DNA of 64,000 nucleotides, taken from the NCBI RefSeq assembly GCF_011769525.1, contig NZ_CP050440.1, forward strand, positions 1,117,501-1,181,500, read 5' to 3'. The notes beneath the pieces are model-generated. The model was not told where the DNA came from and did not search any database. It was given only the letters and a program-made list of their open reading frames with translations. Numbering within the stretch: the stretch's first letter is position 1; each line of letters starts with the position of its first letter. Positions 33,770-42,867 of this stretch are shown here, piece by piece. The stretch is from Tolypothrix sp. PCC 7910 (lineage in GTDB: Bacteria; Cyanobacteriota; Cyanobacteriia; Cyanobacteriales; Nostocaceae). Position numbers and translations under genes: made by a program.

Positions 33770-36070
33770 ATGAAACCCCTCCTGCGTGTTCTAATTGTTG
33801 AGGATTCTGAAGATGATACTCTCCTAGTTCTAAGAGAGTTGCGTCGGGGTGGATACACGGTGGAATATGTACGCGTTGATACCGCAGATTCTATGCAGGC
33901 AGCACTCAATCAACGATTATGGGATATCATCATTGCAGATTACAGTCTACCTGCCTTTAGTGGTTTAGCAGCCCTAAAACTCCTGCAAAAGCAAAAGCTG
34001 GATTTACCATTTATCATTGTGTCCGGCACAATTGGCGAGGATATTGCGGTTGCGGCCATGAAAGCGGGCGCGCACGACTATATAATCAAAGGTAATATGG
34101 CCCGCCTAGTGCCTGCGGTAGAGCGAGAGTTACGAGAAGCACAGGAACGGTATAAAAGACATAGTGCAGAACAGGCTTTTCGAGAAAGTGAAGACCGCTT
34201 CCGTACTTTGTGTTCTTCAGCTCCTTTGGCTATATTTCAAACTGATGCCCAAGGTCAGCTGATTTATAGCAATCCTTTATGGTATGACATTTCCGGCTTC
34301 AGCGAACAGCAGAGTGTAGGCTACGGCTGGATTGAAGCCGTTCACCCCGAAGATAGAGCTGAAGTTTCTCAAGACTGGCAAAGAACAGTCTTAGAACAAA
34401 GTACTTGGGTTGACGAGTATAGGCTACTTACCCCCCAAGATGAAATTCGCTGGGTGCGGGCGTTAGCTAGCCCAATGTATTCCACAGAAAGACGATTCTT
34501 AGGCCATGTCGGTACATTTGAAGATATTACCGATCGCAAACAAGCAGCACAAAAAATCTACGAACAAGCAGCTTTATTGGATATCTCCATAGATGCGATC
34601 GCAGTTTGTAACCTGAAAAATCATATCCTATTCTGGAATAAAGGCGCAGAAAGGCTTTATGGATGGACGACAGCAGAAATTGTCGGCAGAAATGCTACTT
34701 ACGTTTTGGGGAAAAATGGGGAAACTTCGCCATCATTCTCGGAAATACAGGCAATCTTAGCAAAAGAAGGTAAATGGCAAGGTGAATTACAGCAAGTCAC
34801 CAAAGATGGCAAAGACCTCATCGTAGAAAGTCGCTGGACGCTGATGCGCGATGAAGCTGGTAACCCCAAATCTATTCTCAAAGTCAGTACCGATATCACC
34901 CAAAAAAAGCAACTCGAGGCACAATTTCTCCGCACTCAAAGATTAGAAAGCTTGGGTAGCCTCGCTAGTGGTATTGCTCATGATTTCAACAACATTCTCA
35001 CGCCTATCTTGGCAACAGCGCAACTACTACCCGCCAAATTTCCCAACCTGGATGAAAACAGTCAGCAATTATTAGAGATATTAGAAAGCAGTGCAAGGCG
35101 AGGCGCTGATTTAGTCCAGCAAATTCTCTCCTTTACTCGCGGAGTTGAAGGAAGCCGAACATTGGTGCAAGTGAGACATTTGCTTTCAGATATCGCGCAG
35201 GTTGCTCACAGAACCTTTCCCAAATCTATTGAAACCAAAACTGATATCAATCCCAATCTTTGGACAGTTTTTGCCGATGCAACGCAACTGCATCAAGTAT
35301 TAATGAACCTCTGCGTCAATGCCCGTGACGCAATGCCTGATGGTGGTATTCTTAGAATTAACGCCGAAAACCTGTGGATTGATGAAAACTATGCTCAGAT
35401 GCATGAAAATTCTGAAGCTGGTTTTTATGTTGTCATTACTATAGCCGATACAGGAACAGGTATTCCCCCAGAAATCATTGACCGCATCTTTGAGCCGTTT
35501 TTTACTACTAAAGAAGTAGGAAAAGGCACAGGTTTAGGGCTTTCTACTGTCATGAGCATTATTAAAAGCCACAATGGTTTTGTTAATGTATACAGTGAAG
35601 TAGGACAGGGAAGTAGTTTTAAAGTCTACTTACCTAGTAGAGAAGCCACAGAAACCAATGCAGTCATCAATAAAAATCTCCCAAGTGGAAATAACGAATT
35701 AATTTTGGTAGTAGATGACGAAGTTTCCATTTGCGAGATTGCTAAAACTACCTTAGAAACTCATAATTACAGAGTTTTAACTGCTAGTGATGGCATTGGA
35801 GCTTTAGCGCTTTATGCTCAGTATATAGATGACATCAGTGTGGTGTTAATAGATATGATGATGCCTGTCATGGATGGTTCTCAAACTATACAGATGTTAC
35901 AGCGCATGAATCCAGATGTCCAAATTATTGCCATGAGTGGACTAATGGCCTATGAGCCCCATGAGCAAAAACAGATCCTTGGTATCCGAGAATTCTTGGC
36001 AAAACCTTTTACAGCACAGGTTTTATTGAATACTTTGTATGAAGTAATTTTGGTAATGAGTAATGGGTAA
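33770..36070 (+). CDS. Hybrid histidine kinase with N- and C-terminal receivers and two PAS domains
   Basis: A 766-residue soluble kinase, third gene of the light-sensing operon. Order: receiver (5-125, Asp57 in IIADYSLPAFSG), two PAS domains (about 145-265 and 268-385), HisKA (His404 in ASGIAHDFNNIL), HATPase (DTGTGIPPEI, GKGTGLGLSTVMSI) and C-terminal receiver (about 645-762, LIDMMMPVMDG). It should receive phosphate or a protein signal at the N-terminal receiver, combine it with PAS signals, and act in a phosphorelay. The last residues (MSNG) and the stop codon are contributed by the STRR array that follows. Confidence 0.9.
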   Translation: MKPLLRVLIVEDSEDDTLLVLRELRRGGYTVEYVRVDTADSMQAALNQRLWDIIIADYSLPAFSGLAALKLLQKQKLDLPFIIVSGTIGEDIAVAAMKAGAHDYIIKGNMARLVPAVERELREAQERYKRHSAEQAFRESEDRFRTLCSSAPLAIFQTDAQGQLIYSNPLWYDISGFSEQQSVGYGWIEAVHPEDRAEVSQDWQRTVLEQSTWVDEYRLLTPQDEIRWVRALASPMYSTERRFLGHVGTFEDITDRKQAAQKIYEQAALLDISIDAIAVCNLKNHILFWNKGAERLYGWTTAEIVGRNATYVLGKNGETSPSFSEIQAILAKEGKWQGELQQVTKDGKDLIVESRWTLMRDEAGNPKSILKVSTDITQKKQLEAQFLRTQRLESLGSLASGIAHDFNNILTPILATAQLLPAKFPNLDENSQQLLEILESSARRGADLVQQILSFTRGVEGSRTLVQVRHLLSDIAQVAHRTFPKSIETKTDINPNLWTVFADATQLHQVLMNLCVNARDAMPDGGILRINAENLWIDENYAQMHENSEAGFYVVITIADTGTGIPPEIIDRIFEPFFTTKEVGKGTGLGLSTVMSIIKSHNGFVNVYSEVGQGSSFKVYLPSREATETNAVINKNLPSGNNELILVVDDEVSICEIAKTTLETHNYRVLTASDGIGALALYAQYIDDISVVLIDMMMPVMDGSQTIQMLQRMNPDVQIIAMSGLMAYEPHEQKQILGIREFLAKPFTAQVLLNTLYEVILVMSNG

Positions 36071-36178
36071 TTGGTAATTGGTAATTGGTAATTGGTAATT
36101 GGTAATTGGTAATGGGTAATTGGTAATGGGTAATTGTTGAGCAGACAAACGACAAATGACAAATGACAAATGACAAAT
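36053..36178. repeat. STRR heptamer array overlapping a stop codon
   Basis: Tandem TAATTGG / TAATGGG units then ACAAATG units fill the space between two convergent genes. The array begins within the last codons of the hybrid kinase and its TAA is that gene's stop. Confidence 0.9.
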
Positions 36179-36183
36179 CCCAA

Positions 36184-37482
36184 TTATTCAAATTCATCAA
36201 TTGTTGCAGGAATATGAGGCTTTTGCCGAGTAACAATATGTTTCTCATACCACTTCATTAACGGAGTTGAAGTAATTCCATGCACAATCACAGAAAAAAC
36301 AATTGTGGTGTAAGTTATCCAAGAAATTTGTTCGGCAGGTTCACCTTTTAAACCATTACCAAATGCATAGGCAAGATAATATAAAGAACCAACACCACGA
36401 ATACCAAACCAACCTAATAACCAGCGAGTTCCAGAATGTAATGTGCGACCAGGGGAATCTAAAGGACGTTTACCTATAGTGCTAATCCAAACTCCTACGG
36501 GTCGGATAACGAAAAATAATAACACTATTACCATTAAAGATTGGAACGCATAATTGAGCATTGGTTGTACTAGCAATATCGTTCCTAATATTAAAATTGT
36601 GCCTACTTCTAAGAGCTTTTCTAATTTTTCTATAAATCCCAGTTGTGCTAATGGCCTTTCTGGATCGTGGTAACTGCGTTGAGCAACTAAACCCGCTACA
36701 AATACTGCTAAAAATCCATAGCCATTGACAATTTCTGTTAATGAATAAGTGAGAAAAATTATACTAATAGCGATGAAGTCTTCCATTAACTCATCGGCAC
36801 GGCGGCGCTTTTGGACTTTTTTATCAAGCCAAACTATTGCTTTGGCAACAATAATTCCCATGACAATACCAGCTGCGATCGCCCAAATTAAATCGACTAA
36901 TAACCAATTCTTTAACCAGTTATCCCAATTAGGGTCTTTAAGGGCATAAATACCAAAATAAACGAAGGGAAATGCTAAAGCATCATTTAAGCCACCTTCG
37001 GAAGTTAAACCAAAGCGCAACTCATCTTGGTCATTAGTATCGGTTAGTTGGACTTCTGAGGCTAATACTGGGTCAGTTGGTGCGAGAATTGCTCCCAATA
37101 AAATCGCTTCTCCCCAATTCATCCCCAAAAAAAATTTGCCCACAGCAGCCAAGGCAAAAATGGAAATTGGCATCAAAAATCCAATGAGGCGTGCTGTAAT
37201 ATCCCAAATTCCAAATTTCAGCGGTCGGACTATTTTTAAACCACAACTAAATACAGAAATAATTACTACAAGTTCTGCAATGCGTTCGAGAAATTCAGCA
37301 TTAAATACATCATCTCGCCGCAATTGAATCAGTCCGAAGCCATAAGGGCCTAAGAAAATACCAACCACTAGATAGATGAGAGCAAAGGAAAGAGGTAGAC
37401 GCGAAATCCAGCCAGACCCTAATGTAACTATCAACAGAAGTAGACCAATGACCAATAGGTCAAGAATATAAGTGTCTACCAT
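36184..37482 (-). CDS. NhaP-type Na+(K+)/H+ antiporter, CPA1 family
   Basis: A 432-residue inner-membrane protein with about 12 membrane helices. It has the ion-binding signatures of CPA1 exchangers: GAILAPTDPVLASEV (TDP motif, helix 4) and EGGLNDALAFPF (the ND pair, as opposed to DD of electrogenic antiporters), around residues 130-170. A cytoplasmic basic segment (KKVQRRADE like) separates the halves. It should exchange sodium or potassium for protons across the membrane. The C-terminus is short and lacks a large regulatory domain. It is convergent with the kinase operon. Confidence 0.88.
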   Translation of the reverse strand: MVDTYILDLLVIGLLLLIVTLGSGWISRLPLSFALIYLVVGIFLGPYGFGLIQLRRDDVFNAEFLERIAELVVIISVFSCGLKIVRPLKFGIWDITARLIGFLMPISIFALAAVGKFFLGMNWGEAILLGAILAPTDPVLASEVQLTDTNDQDELRFGLTSEGGLNDALAFPFVYFGIYALKDPNWDNWLKNWLLVDLIWAIAAGIVMGIIVAKAIVWLDKKVQKRRRADELMEDFIAISIIFLTYSLTEIVNGYGFLAVFVAGLVAQRSYHDPERPLAQLGFIEKLEKLLEVGTILILGTILLVQPMLNYAFQSLMVIVLLFFVIRPVGVWISTIGKRPLDSPGRTLHSGTRWLLGWFGIRGVGSLYYLAYAFGNGLKGEPAEQISWITYTTIVFSVIVHGITSTPLMKWYEKHIVTRQKPHIPATIDEFE

Positions 37483-37951
37483 AGATAATGTGTATCAAAA
37501 ATGAGTTTTGCTTTGTCAGTCTAGTAGTATTGTCTATTGCTCTGAATCACCCCTAGGGTGATTCTATTGGTATGATTTTGCGTTCATGACTAGATAGAGT
37601 CGTGTCTATGTTTTCTATAGGAACTTGGGAAGATAGATGAGGAACTAGGGGAGATGAGGGAAAAATAATTAATGATAAATGACAAACGCCAAACACAAGA
37701 TCAACTTCATCCGAAATACATAATTCCACAGCTGTATGTAAATAATGTTGCAGATAACTGTGTTGCTAACTAATCACTGAGAACTAGTATTCGTACTCGG
37801 AACTCAGCACTTTTTAGTTAGTAGCACTGTAAGTGTTGCTGTTATCAATAAAAGTCAACATTTCTTTATAGATGCATAAGGCTTTTGAGCAATATGCAGA
37901 CATTGCTGGGAATCTATTACATAACACATTCTTTTAATGATTCATTAGTCT
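37483..37951. other. Intergenic region between divergent genes
   Basis: About 470 bases. It has a short CCCTAGGG-type palindrome near 37548, a few STRR-like ACAAACG units near 37680, and AT-rich DNA likely holding both promoters. No gene is seen. Confidence 0.5.
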
Positions 37952-38566
37952 ATGATTACTCTCACTCAAACTTCGGCTACACAAGCAATTAAACGGCAAA
38001 AGGCAGAGATTCTTAATTATCCTGACTTAATGCAAGTTTATTTTTTCCAAGCAGTGATTGAGAACTTAGAAGATGGCATCTTAATTTTAAATGAGGTGGG
38101 TGAACTTTTACACGCTAACGCATCTGCTGAACAGATTTGTTCGCAGTTAAATCAAGAAAATTGCCACAAAAAATTTGTACATCCAATTATTCAGCAGCTT
38201 TGCCAATCCTTAATTGACAGCCGGACTTTTACAGATAATCAACAACTTATTCTCTCAGACGAAATTATATTTAATCAAACAACAATTTTTCGGGTACGGG
38301 TCAGATGGCTAAATTTAAATACTGTGCAGATGCCTTATTTTCTAGTCACAATTGAGAATCAATATCAATCGCTCAAAAATATTGCGAATGCTGAAGTTAA
38401 AAAATATGATTTGACCGCAAGAGAAGCAGAAATTTGGTCTCTTTATCGAGGTAAATATAGTTATAAAGATATTGCGGCTAAGTTGTACATTACTGTTAAT
38501 ACTGTCAAAAAGCACATGAAAAATATCCATGCTAAACGACAAGCATTTATGGAAGCGCAACAGTAG
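37952..38566 (+). CDS. PAS-like/LuxR-type transcriptional regulator
   Basis: A 204-residue regulator. Residues 30-140 resemble a PAS fold (VIENLEDGILILNEVGELLH, NQTTIFRVRVRWLN, YFLVTIENQ). The C-terminal LuxR helix-turn-helix (about 148-200) reads YDLTAREAEIWSLYRGKYSY then KDIAAKLYITVNTVKKHM. There is no phosphorylated receiver. The ATG at 37952 gives the full family length. It is of a type common in filamentous cyanobacteria, with an unknown ligand. Confidence 0.85.
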   Translation: MITLTQTSATQAIKRQKAEILNYPDLMQVYFFQAVIENLEDGILILNEVGELLHANASAEQICSQLNQENCHKKFVHPIIQQLCQSLIDSRTFTDNQQLILSDEIIFNQTTIFRVRVRWLNLNTVQMPYFLVTIENQYQSLKNIANAEVKKYDLTAREAEIWSLYRGKYSYKDIAAKLYITVNTVKKHMKNIHAKRQAFMEAQQ

Positions 38567-38804
38567 TTATAAAATTTCATATTTTGGATTGACCTTAGGG
38601 ATCAATCCGCTTGCTCAAGAATTTTGAATTGATAATTTTGGATTAATCCCGAAAATAAATCGGGATGTTGAACCATTAATTAATAATTGTTCAGTAATTC
38701 AAAATATCAATATAGCTAGAGATTTAACATAAAATTAATCCTGCTATTTCTAAATATTTACTAACTTTTCATTGGGTATTTTTTAAGGATAAATGAATTT
38801 GTGT
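38567..38804. other. Convergent intergenic region with hairpins
   Basis: AT-rich; contains an inverted repeat TCCCGA / TCGGGA (around 38648-38665), a possible bidirectional terminator. Confidence 0.4.
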
Positions 38805-39284
38805 TTAGCGAGGTTTTGCAGAATTTTGAATAGTTAATAATCGATTGTAAACCTGCCGTTTTAAGTTTTCGTCGCTTTGGAGATTGAGAGTAATTTGGTT
38901 GAAGCGTATAATGGTTAACCCATTATCTTCAACTATTTTTTGAGAGCGTGTACAGTAATTTACAGCCACATCTTGAGCTTTTTTTGGCAGAGTACTGATA
39001 GTTTTGGCATCATTACAAATTATTTTGGGAATTTCACTTCCACCAATAATTTTTTTAATTTCGTCAAAAGCTTGTTGACGTGCTGGCTCCATTGCTAATA
39101 CAGCTTGAGCATAGTTATTGACTTCATCAGTATTTACTGGTTGTGGTGTTTGAGCATTAACTTTGCCACTTACCATTAAAATGCTGGCTACTAAACCAGC
39201 AGTAGCGATCGCACTGTAAGACAGACTTTGAGAAAGTATTTTTTGCCAGCTTCTTGGGAAAAATAAATCAGCAATGTTTTTCAT
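38805..39284 (-). CDS. DUF4168-family secreted protein
   Basis: A 159-residue protein with a signal peptide (hydrophobic residues about 22-44, ending GKVNAQ). The mature part fits DUF4168: VNNYAQAVLAMEPARQQAFD near the start and a C-terminal helix ending LLTIQNS. Two cysteines (about residues 94 and 115, in IICNDAKT and NYCTRSQ) may form a disulfide. The family has no known function and is common in cyanobacteria and proteobacteria. Confidence 0.82.
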   Translation of the reverse strand: MKNIADLFFPRSWQKILSQSLSYSAIATAGLVASILMVSGKVNAQTPQPVNTDEVNNYAQAVLAMEPARQQAFDEIKKIIGGSEIPKIICNDAKTISTLPKKAQDVAVNYCTRSQKIVEDNGLTIIRFNQITLNLQSDENLKRQVYNRLLTIQNSAKPR

Positions 39285-39392
39285 ATGATATATGACACAG
39301 AACTAGGGTAGCAATATGATAATGACTGTGAATTATTTTAGAAGTAAGAAGTTCCAGAAACTTCTTACTCCATCAAATTTTTATATTTATAC

Positions 39393-40382
39393 TTAGTTTC
39401 CTTGAGACACTTGACAAAGTTCTATCACCTTCATCTGAAGTGTTGTCATATCTGAATATCCTTGCTTGAGACTAACTTCTAAGTCTAATAGCAGAGGTAA
39501 AATAGAGGTAAGTTGTTGTACAGAAAGGGATTTGACTTCCTGTTGTAAAAAGTAAATACGTTTGGGGTTACCAATTTCAGCAGCTTTAGCAATCTCTTGA
39601 GGATTGCGCTCACCACTTTCCATCATAATTTTTACCCATAACCAGGTGCGAAATTGACCAATTAATGTAGCAACTATTCGTAAACCAGGCTCGGCAGCAT
39701 TGATCAGATCGCTTAAGGTGGCTAAGGCTTTGGCTGTATCCCCATTTCTGATGGCTGCTGCTAATTGTAAACTATTTTGCGTAGTATTTCTAACTAGCTT
39801 GGTAACGGTATCTACATCTAGGGGCTGATTGCTAGCTGCACCATAGAGCCGCAATTTCTCCATTTCATTGTAGAGGAGGCGAGTATCGTTGCCTACTGAT
39901 TCAGCAATTACTTCCATGGCCTTAGCTGTCAATTTTACACCCGTGCTATGAGCAGCTTGATGAACTGCTTGCACAAGTAACTCTGTTTTCCAAGGGGGAA
40001 TCAGCGGAAATTCCCGAAATTCAGTAGCGTATTGTTTTAAAAGTTTCGTGGCTTTCAAGCGTTCGTCGGGTTTGTTGCGACTGGTGAGGAGTAAAAATGA
40101 GTTGTCGGGAATGACAGGTAAGGTGCGCGTCAGTTCTGCTAACACATTATCTGGACAATGCTGAGATAAAGTAGTATTCACTAGCCAGACTAACCGTCCA
40201 CCAGCGCCAAAGCTGGGTGTCATGACTTCATTTAATCCCTGAATCACCGCATCAGCTTGATCTGGAAGCAAGGAAGTGTAGTTAAAACTTGTCCATAGGG
40301 GATCGAGGACGCGATCGCATAACACAGCCACGGCCTTTTCTATGGCAAAATCATCTTCACCCCAGTAAACGTAAATTGGCAT
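39393..40382 (-). CDS. holA: DNA polymerase III delta subunit
   Basis: A 329-residue clamp-loader subunit that opens the sliding clamp. It starts IYVYWGEDDFAIEKAV, the cyanobacterial version of the N-terminal YxxGDE region, and has LLTSRNKPDERLKATKLLKQ in the Rossmann-like domain. NDTRLLYNEMEKLRLY marks the middle, and the C-terminal helical bundle (about 215-329) carries ATLIGQFRTWLWVKIMMESG. It has no intact Walker A, as expected for delta. The start is the ATG at 40382. It is probably co-oriented with the kinase-like gene upstream. Confidence 0.9.
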   Translation of the reverse strand: MPIYVYWGEDDFAIEKAVAVLCDRVLDPLWTSFNYTSLLPDQADAVIQGLNEVMTPSFGAGGRLVWLVNTTLSQHCPDNVLAELTRTLPVIPDNSFLLLTSRNKPDERLKATKLLKQYATEFREFPLIPPWKTELLVQAVHQAAHSTGVKLTAKAMEVIAESVGNDTRLLYNEMEKLRLYGAASNQPLDVDTVTKLVRNTTQNSLQLAAAIRNGDTAKALATLSDLINAAEPGLRIVATLIGQFRTWLWVKIMMESGERNPQEIAKAAEIGNPKRIYFLQQEVKSLSVQQLTSILPLLLDLEVSLKQGYSDMTTLQMKVIELCQVSQGN

Positions 40383-40442
40383 AGAAAAATCTTAGTTCTC
40401 CGCTTGTTACACCGTATCACTAGATTGGGGATTGGGGACTGA

Positions 40443-41153
40443 TCAATGTGTCTTGTTCTTGTGTCTTCTAGAAATTTTGTAGAGGATGTGTTCGCAAGAT
40501 TTTTTTAACTTGGAAAAGAAGCGATAAGTTTTGCGAACAACGTCTAGCAATAAGTAAGGAATTTTCAGGCGCAATGGGGCTAGGATGGGGCGATATAACC
40601 AATAGTATGCTCTTTTGAGGTTGTCCCATTTGGCACATTTGTCTTCATGGAGAAAGTCGGAAATATCTACCACTAATCCCCTTCCTTCATACATCATGAC
40701 ATTCCGCCCATGTACATCATGGGGATATAATCCCCGCTTCCGCGCATATTCTAGGGCCTCATCGATATCTTGAATAACTTGCTTGGGGATACGCAGTCCA
40801 CGCTGGATAGAGTCATAAAGTGTGACTCCATATAATCGCTTCAGGATTAAAAGACCTTCTTTAGCATATAGGCATTCCGAGTAAGCCGGGTGCGAACCTA
40901 AACGGCGGTAAACTTCTACTTCTTCTTCAAAACCAGGCCGTCCGGGTGCATAAATCTTAACAACCCAGTTGGGATAATCTGGGTGATAAACTACCGCAGC
41001 ATAATTTCCTACTCCCAGTTTTTGCCAAGGATAGGGAAGATAGCTGATTTTTACTGGATCGTGGGGAGCTATGCTCTCAACCTGTAATTTGGGAATTAAC
41101 TCTTGATGAACAGTCTCTATCAGCTGATCTATGAGCGCTCTATCCATACTCAT
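40443..41153 (-). CDS. Protein kinase-like (RIO/lipopolysaccharide-kinase type) protein
   Basis: A 236-residue protein with a compact kinase fold. The glycine-loop region reads LGVGNYAAVVYH, the putative ATP lysine is in NWVVKIYAPG, the catalytic loop is PHDVHGRNVMM (Asp and Asn kept), and the metal motif is VVDISDF. It is much shorter than standard Ser/Thr kinases and lacks their activation segment. Its C-terminal 60 residues are very basic and hydrophobic, suggesting contact with membrane or nucleic acid. It may phosphorylate a small molecule or protein. Substrate unknown. Confidence 0.75.
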   Translation of the reverse strand: MSMDRALIDQLIETVHQELIPKLQVESIAPHDPVKISYLPYPWQKLGVGNYAAVVYHPDYPNWVVKIYAPGRPGFEEEVEVYRRLGSHPAYSECLYAKEGLLILKRLYGVTLYDSIQRGLRIPKQVIQDIDEALEYARKRGLYPHDVHGRNVMMYEGRGLVVDISDFLHEDKCAKWDNLKRAYYWLYRPILAPLRLKIPYLLLDVVRKTYRFFSKLKKSCEHILYKISRRHKNKTH

Positions 41154-41310
41154 TCCCGTGAGCGGAGTTCAACTGTCCGGGATTATACATTATATTGCTG
41201 ACGATCAGACTGCCTGGGTAGGCGATCGCACTTTACAGATGTTTTCCCATATTTGAATTACAGCTACCGTAGGGGTACAGCACCAGTAAAATTTTTTGTA
41301 ACCCAAAATA

Positions 41311-41799
41311 TTACATTTTACAAGTCTCTAGGCGAGAAAAAATTATTACTTCTATTCCTACACCCCTGCTGAAACACTCACCTATCGGGAGGTGTCCTCT
41401 AGGAGCAGAAGTATCAAAAGTAACTTGATCGTAATTAATCCAGCTGTTTTCTACTCGCCATCCCACGCGATCGCCAAATTTATTCCAGGCTTCTTCGTAA
41501 TACTTACCGTCAGGCTGACCACCAACGCTTAAGTAAATTTCTTTTTGAACACTGAAGCCAAAAATTCCATCGCTATATTTTACCCATAGGCGGTCAATGG
41601 TGCGGAAGTCAGTACAGGGAAAATTTAACAGTTGGCGTTCGTGTATGGAGCCATGTTCTTTAAGCCCTACTGCTTGAAGCATTACCAGATAAGTTTCATA
41701 ATCAGCATCTTTCCAGTTCCCTACTGCTAGCAAATCGCGTAGTTTGCTATAGTCTACACCTCTTCTTGAACTGAGTTTAATGTCTTTTTTCCCTGCCAT
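41311..41799 (-). CDS. GUN4-domain protein (porphyrin-binding)
   Basis: A 162-residue protein made almost wholly of the GUN4 domain: YSKLRDLLAVGNWKDADYET, then FPCTDFRTIDRLWVKYSDGI, GFSVQKEIYLSVG and WINYDQVTFDTSAPRGHLP. GUN4 binds protoporphyrin and Mg-protoporphyrin and activates Mg-chelatase. It lacks the N-terminal helical bundle of canonical GUN4, so it is a short paralog, perhaps a porphyrin or bilin sensor. The start is the ATG at 41799. Confidence 0.87.
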   Translation of the reverse strand: MAGKKDIKLSSRRGVDYSKLRDLLAVGNWKDADYETYLVMLQAVGLKEHGSIHERQLLNFPCTDFRTIDRLWVKYSDGIFGFSVQKEIYLSVGGQPDGKYYEEAWNKFGDRVGWRVENSWINYDQVTFDTSAPRGHLPIGECFSRGVGIEVIIFSRLETCKM

Positions 41800-41879
41800 A
41801 GAAGCAAGTTAGTGATTTTGAATACAAGAATTTTAGATTAATGTATTACTGAATTGCACAATACACCGAACTGTGAAAT

Positions 41880-42737
41880 TTACTTCTCGACAATTTCCTT
41901 CTTCTGCTGCGGTACAAATATCCCGTGTCGAGGACTAAATAATAATGCTAATACAAATAATCCCGATACTACTAATACAATTGCTGGGCCTGAGGGTAAA
42001 TTATAAAAGTAGCTCAAATACATTCCACTAATACTAGAAATTACGCCAATAACTGCGCCCAAAATCATTACTTGGTTAAGGCGTTTAACTAATAAATAGG
42101 CGGTAGCACCAGGGGTAATTAATAATGAAAGTACAAGAATTACACCCACAGCTTTCATGCTAGCAACAATTGTTAACGCAATCAGCAGCATTAATCCAAA
42201 GTTCAGCCGATTGACTGGTAAACCTGCGGCTTGTGCGCCTAAAGGGTCGAAGGTGTAAAATAACAGTTCTTTGTAGAGTAAAACTACCACTAATAAAACA
42301 ATCGCCGCAATGATGGCGGTATCGCGTACTTCATCAACAGTAACACCCAAAATATTGCCGAATAAAAAGTGATTGAGGTCGATTTTGTTATCTTTTTGAA
42401 TAACAGTAATTAAAGTGATACCAAGGGCAAAGAATGCAGAGAAAACTATGCCCATTGCAGCATCTTCTTTAATTGGCGATCGCGTTCTAATCAGTGCGAT
42501 CGCCATTGTACTCACAACGCCGGCAATAAAAGCCCCAACAAAAATATTACCTCCCACCATAAAGGCGATCGCTAGTCCTGGCAAAACTGAGTGACTGATA
42601 GCATCCCCCAATAAAGCCAATCGTTGTACCATCAAATAGCTACCAACGACTGCACACAATAAGCCGACTAATATTGCAATCACCAGCGATCGCTGCATAA
42701 AGCCATATTGCAATGGCTCAATTAATGCTTGGAACAT
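41880..42737 (-). CDS. Mn2+/Zn2+-type ABC transporter permease
   Basis: A 285-residue membrane subunit with about eight helices, of the ABC-3 family that moves manganese, zinc or iron. The family pattern is LALLGDAISHSVLPGLAIAF near residue 30-50, and FDPLGAQAAGLPVNRL at about 170. It works with the ATPase at 42868 and the binding protein at 43786. The gap to the ATPase gene is filled by an STRR array rather than the few bases usual in such operons. Confidence 0.92.
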   Translation of the reverse strand: MFQALIEPLQYGFMQRSLVIAILVGLLCAVVGSYLMVQRLALLGDAISHSVLPGLAIAFMVGGNIFVGAFIAGVVSTMAIALIRTRSPIKEDAAMGIVFSAFFALGITLITVIQKDNKIDLNHFLFGNILGVTVDEVRDTAIIAAIVLLVVVLLYKELLFYTFDPLGAQAAGLPVNRLNFGLMLLIALTIVASMKAVGVILVLSLLITPGATAYLLVKRLNQVMILGAVIGVISSISGMYLSYFYNLPSGPAIVLVVSGLFVLALLFSPRHGIFVPQQKKEIVEK

Positions 42738-42740
42738 AGT

Positions 42741-42866
42741 TTGTTATTTGTCATTTGTCATTTGTCATTTGTCATTTGTTGTTTGTCATTTGTTGTTTGT
42801 CATTTGTCCTTTGTCATTTGTTGTTTGTTCAATCACCAATGACCAATGACCAATGACCAATGACAA
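42741..42866. repeat. STRR array between permease and ATPase genes
   Basis: About 18 units of CATTTGT/CTTTGTC/TTGTTTG type, then CAATGAC units, in a gap within one operon. Confidence 0.9.
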
Positions 42867-42867
42867 T

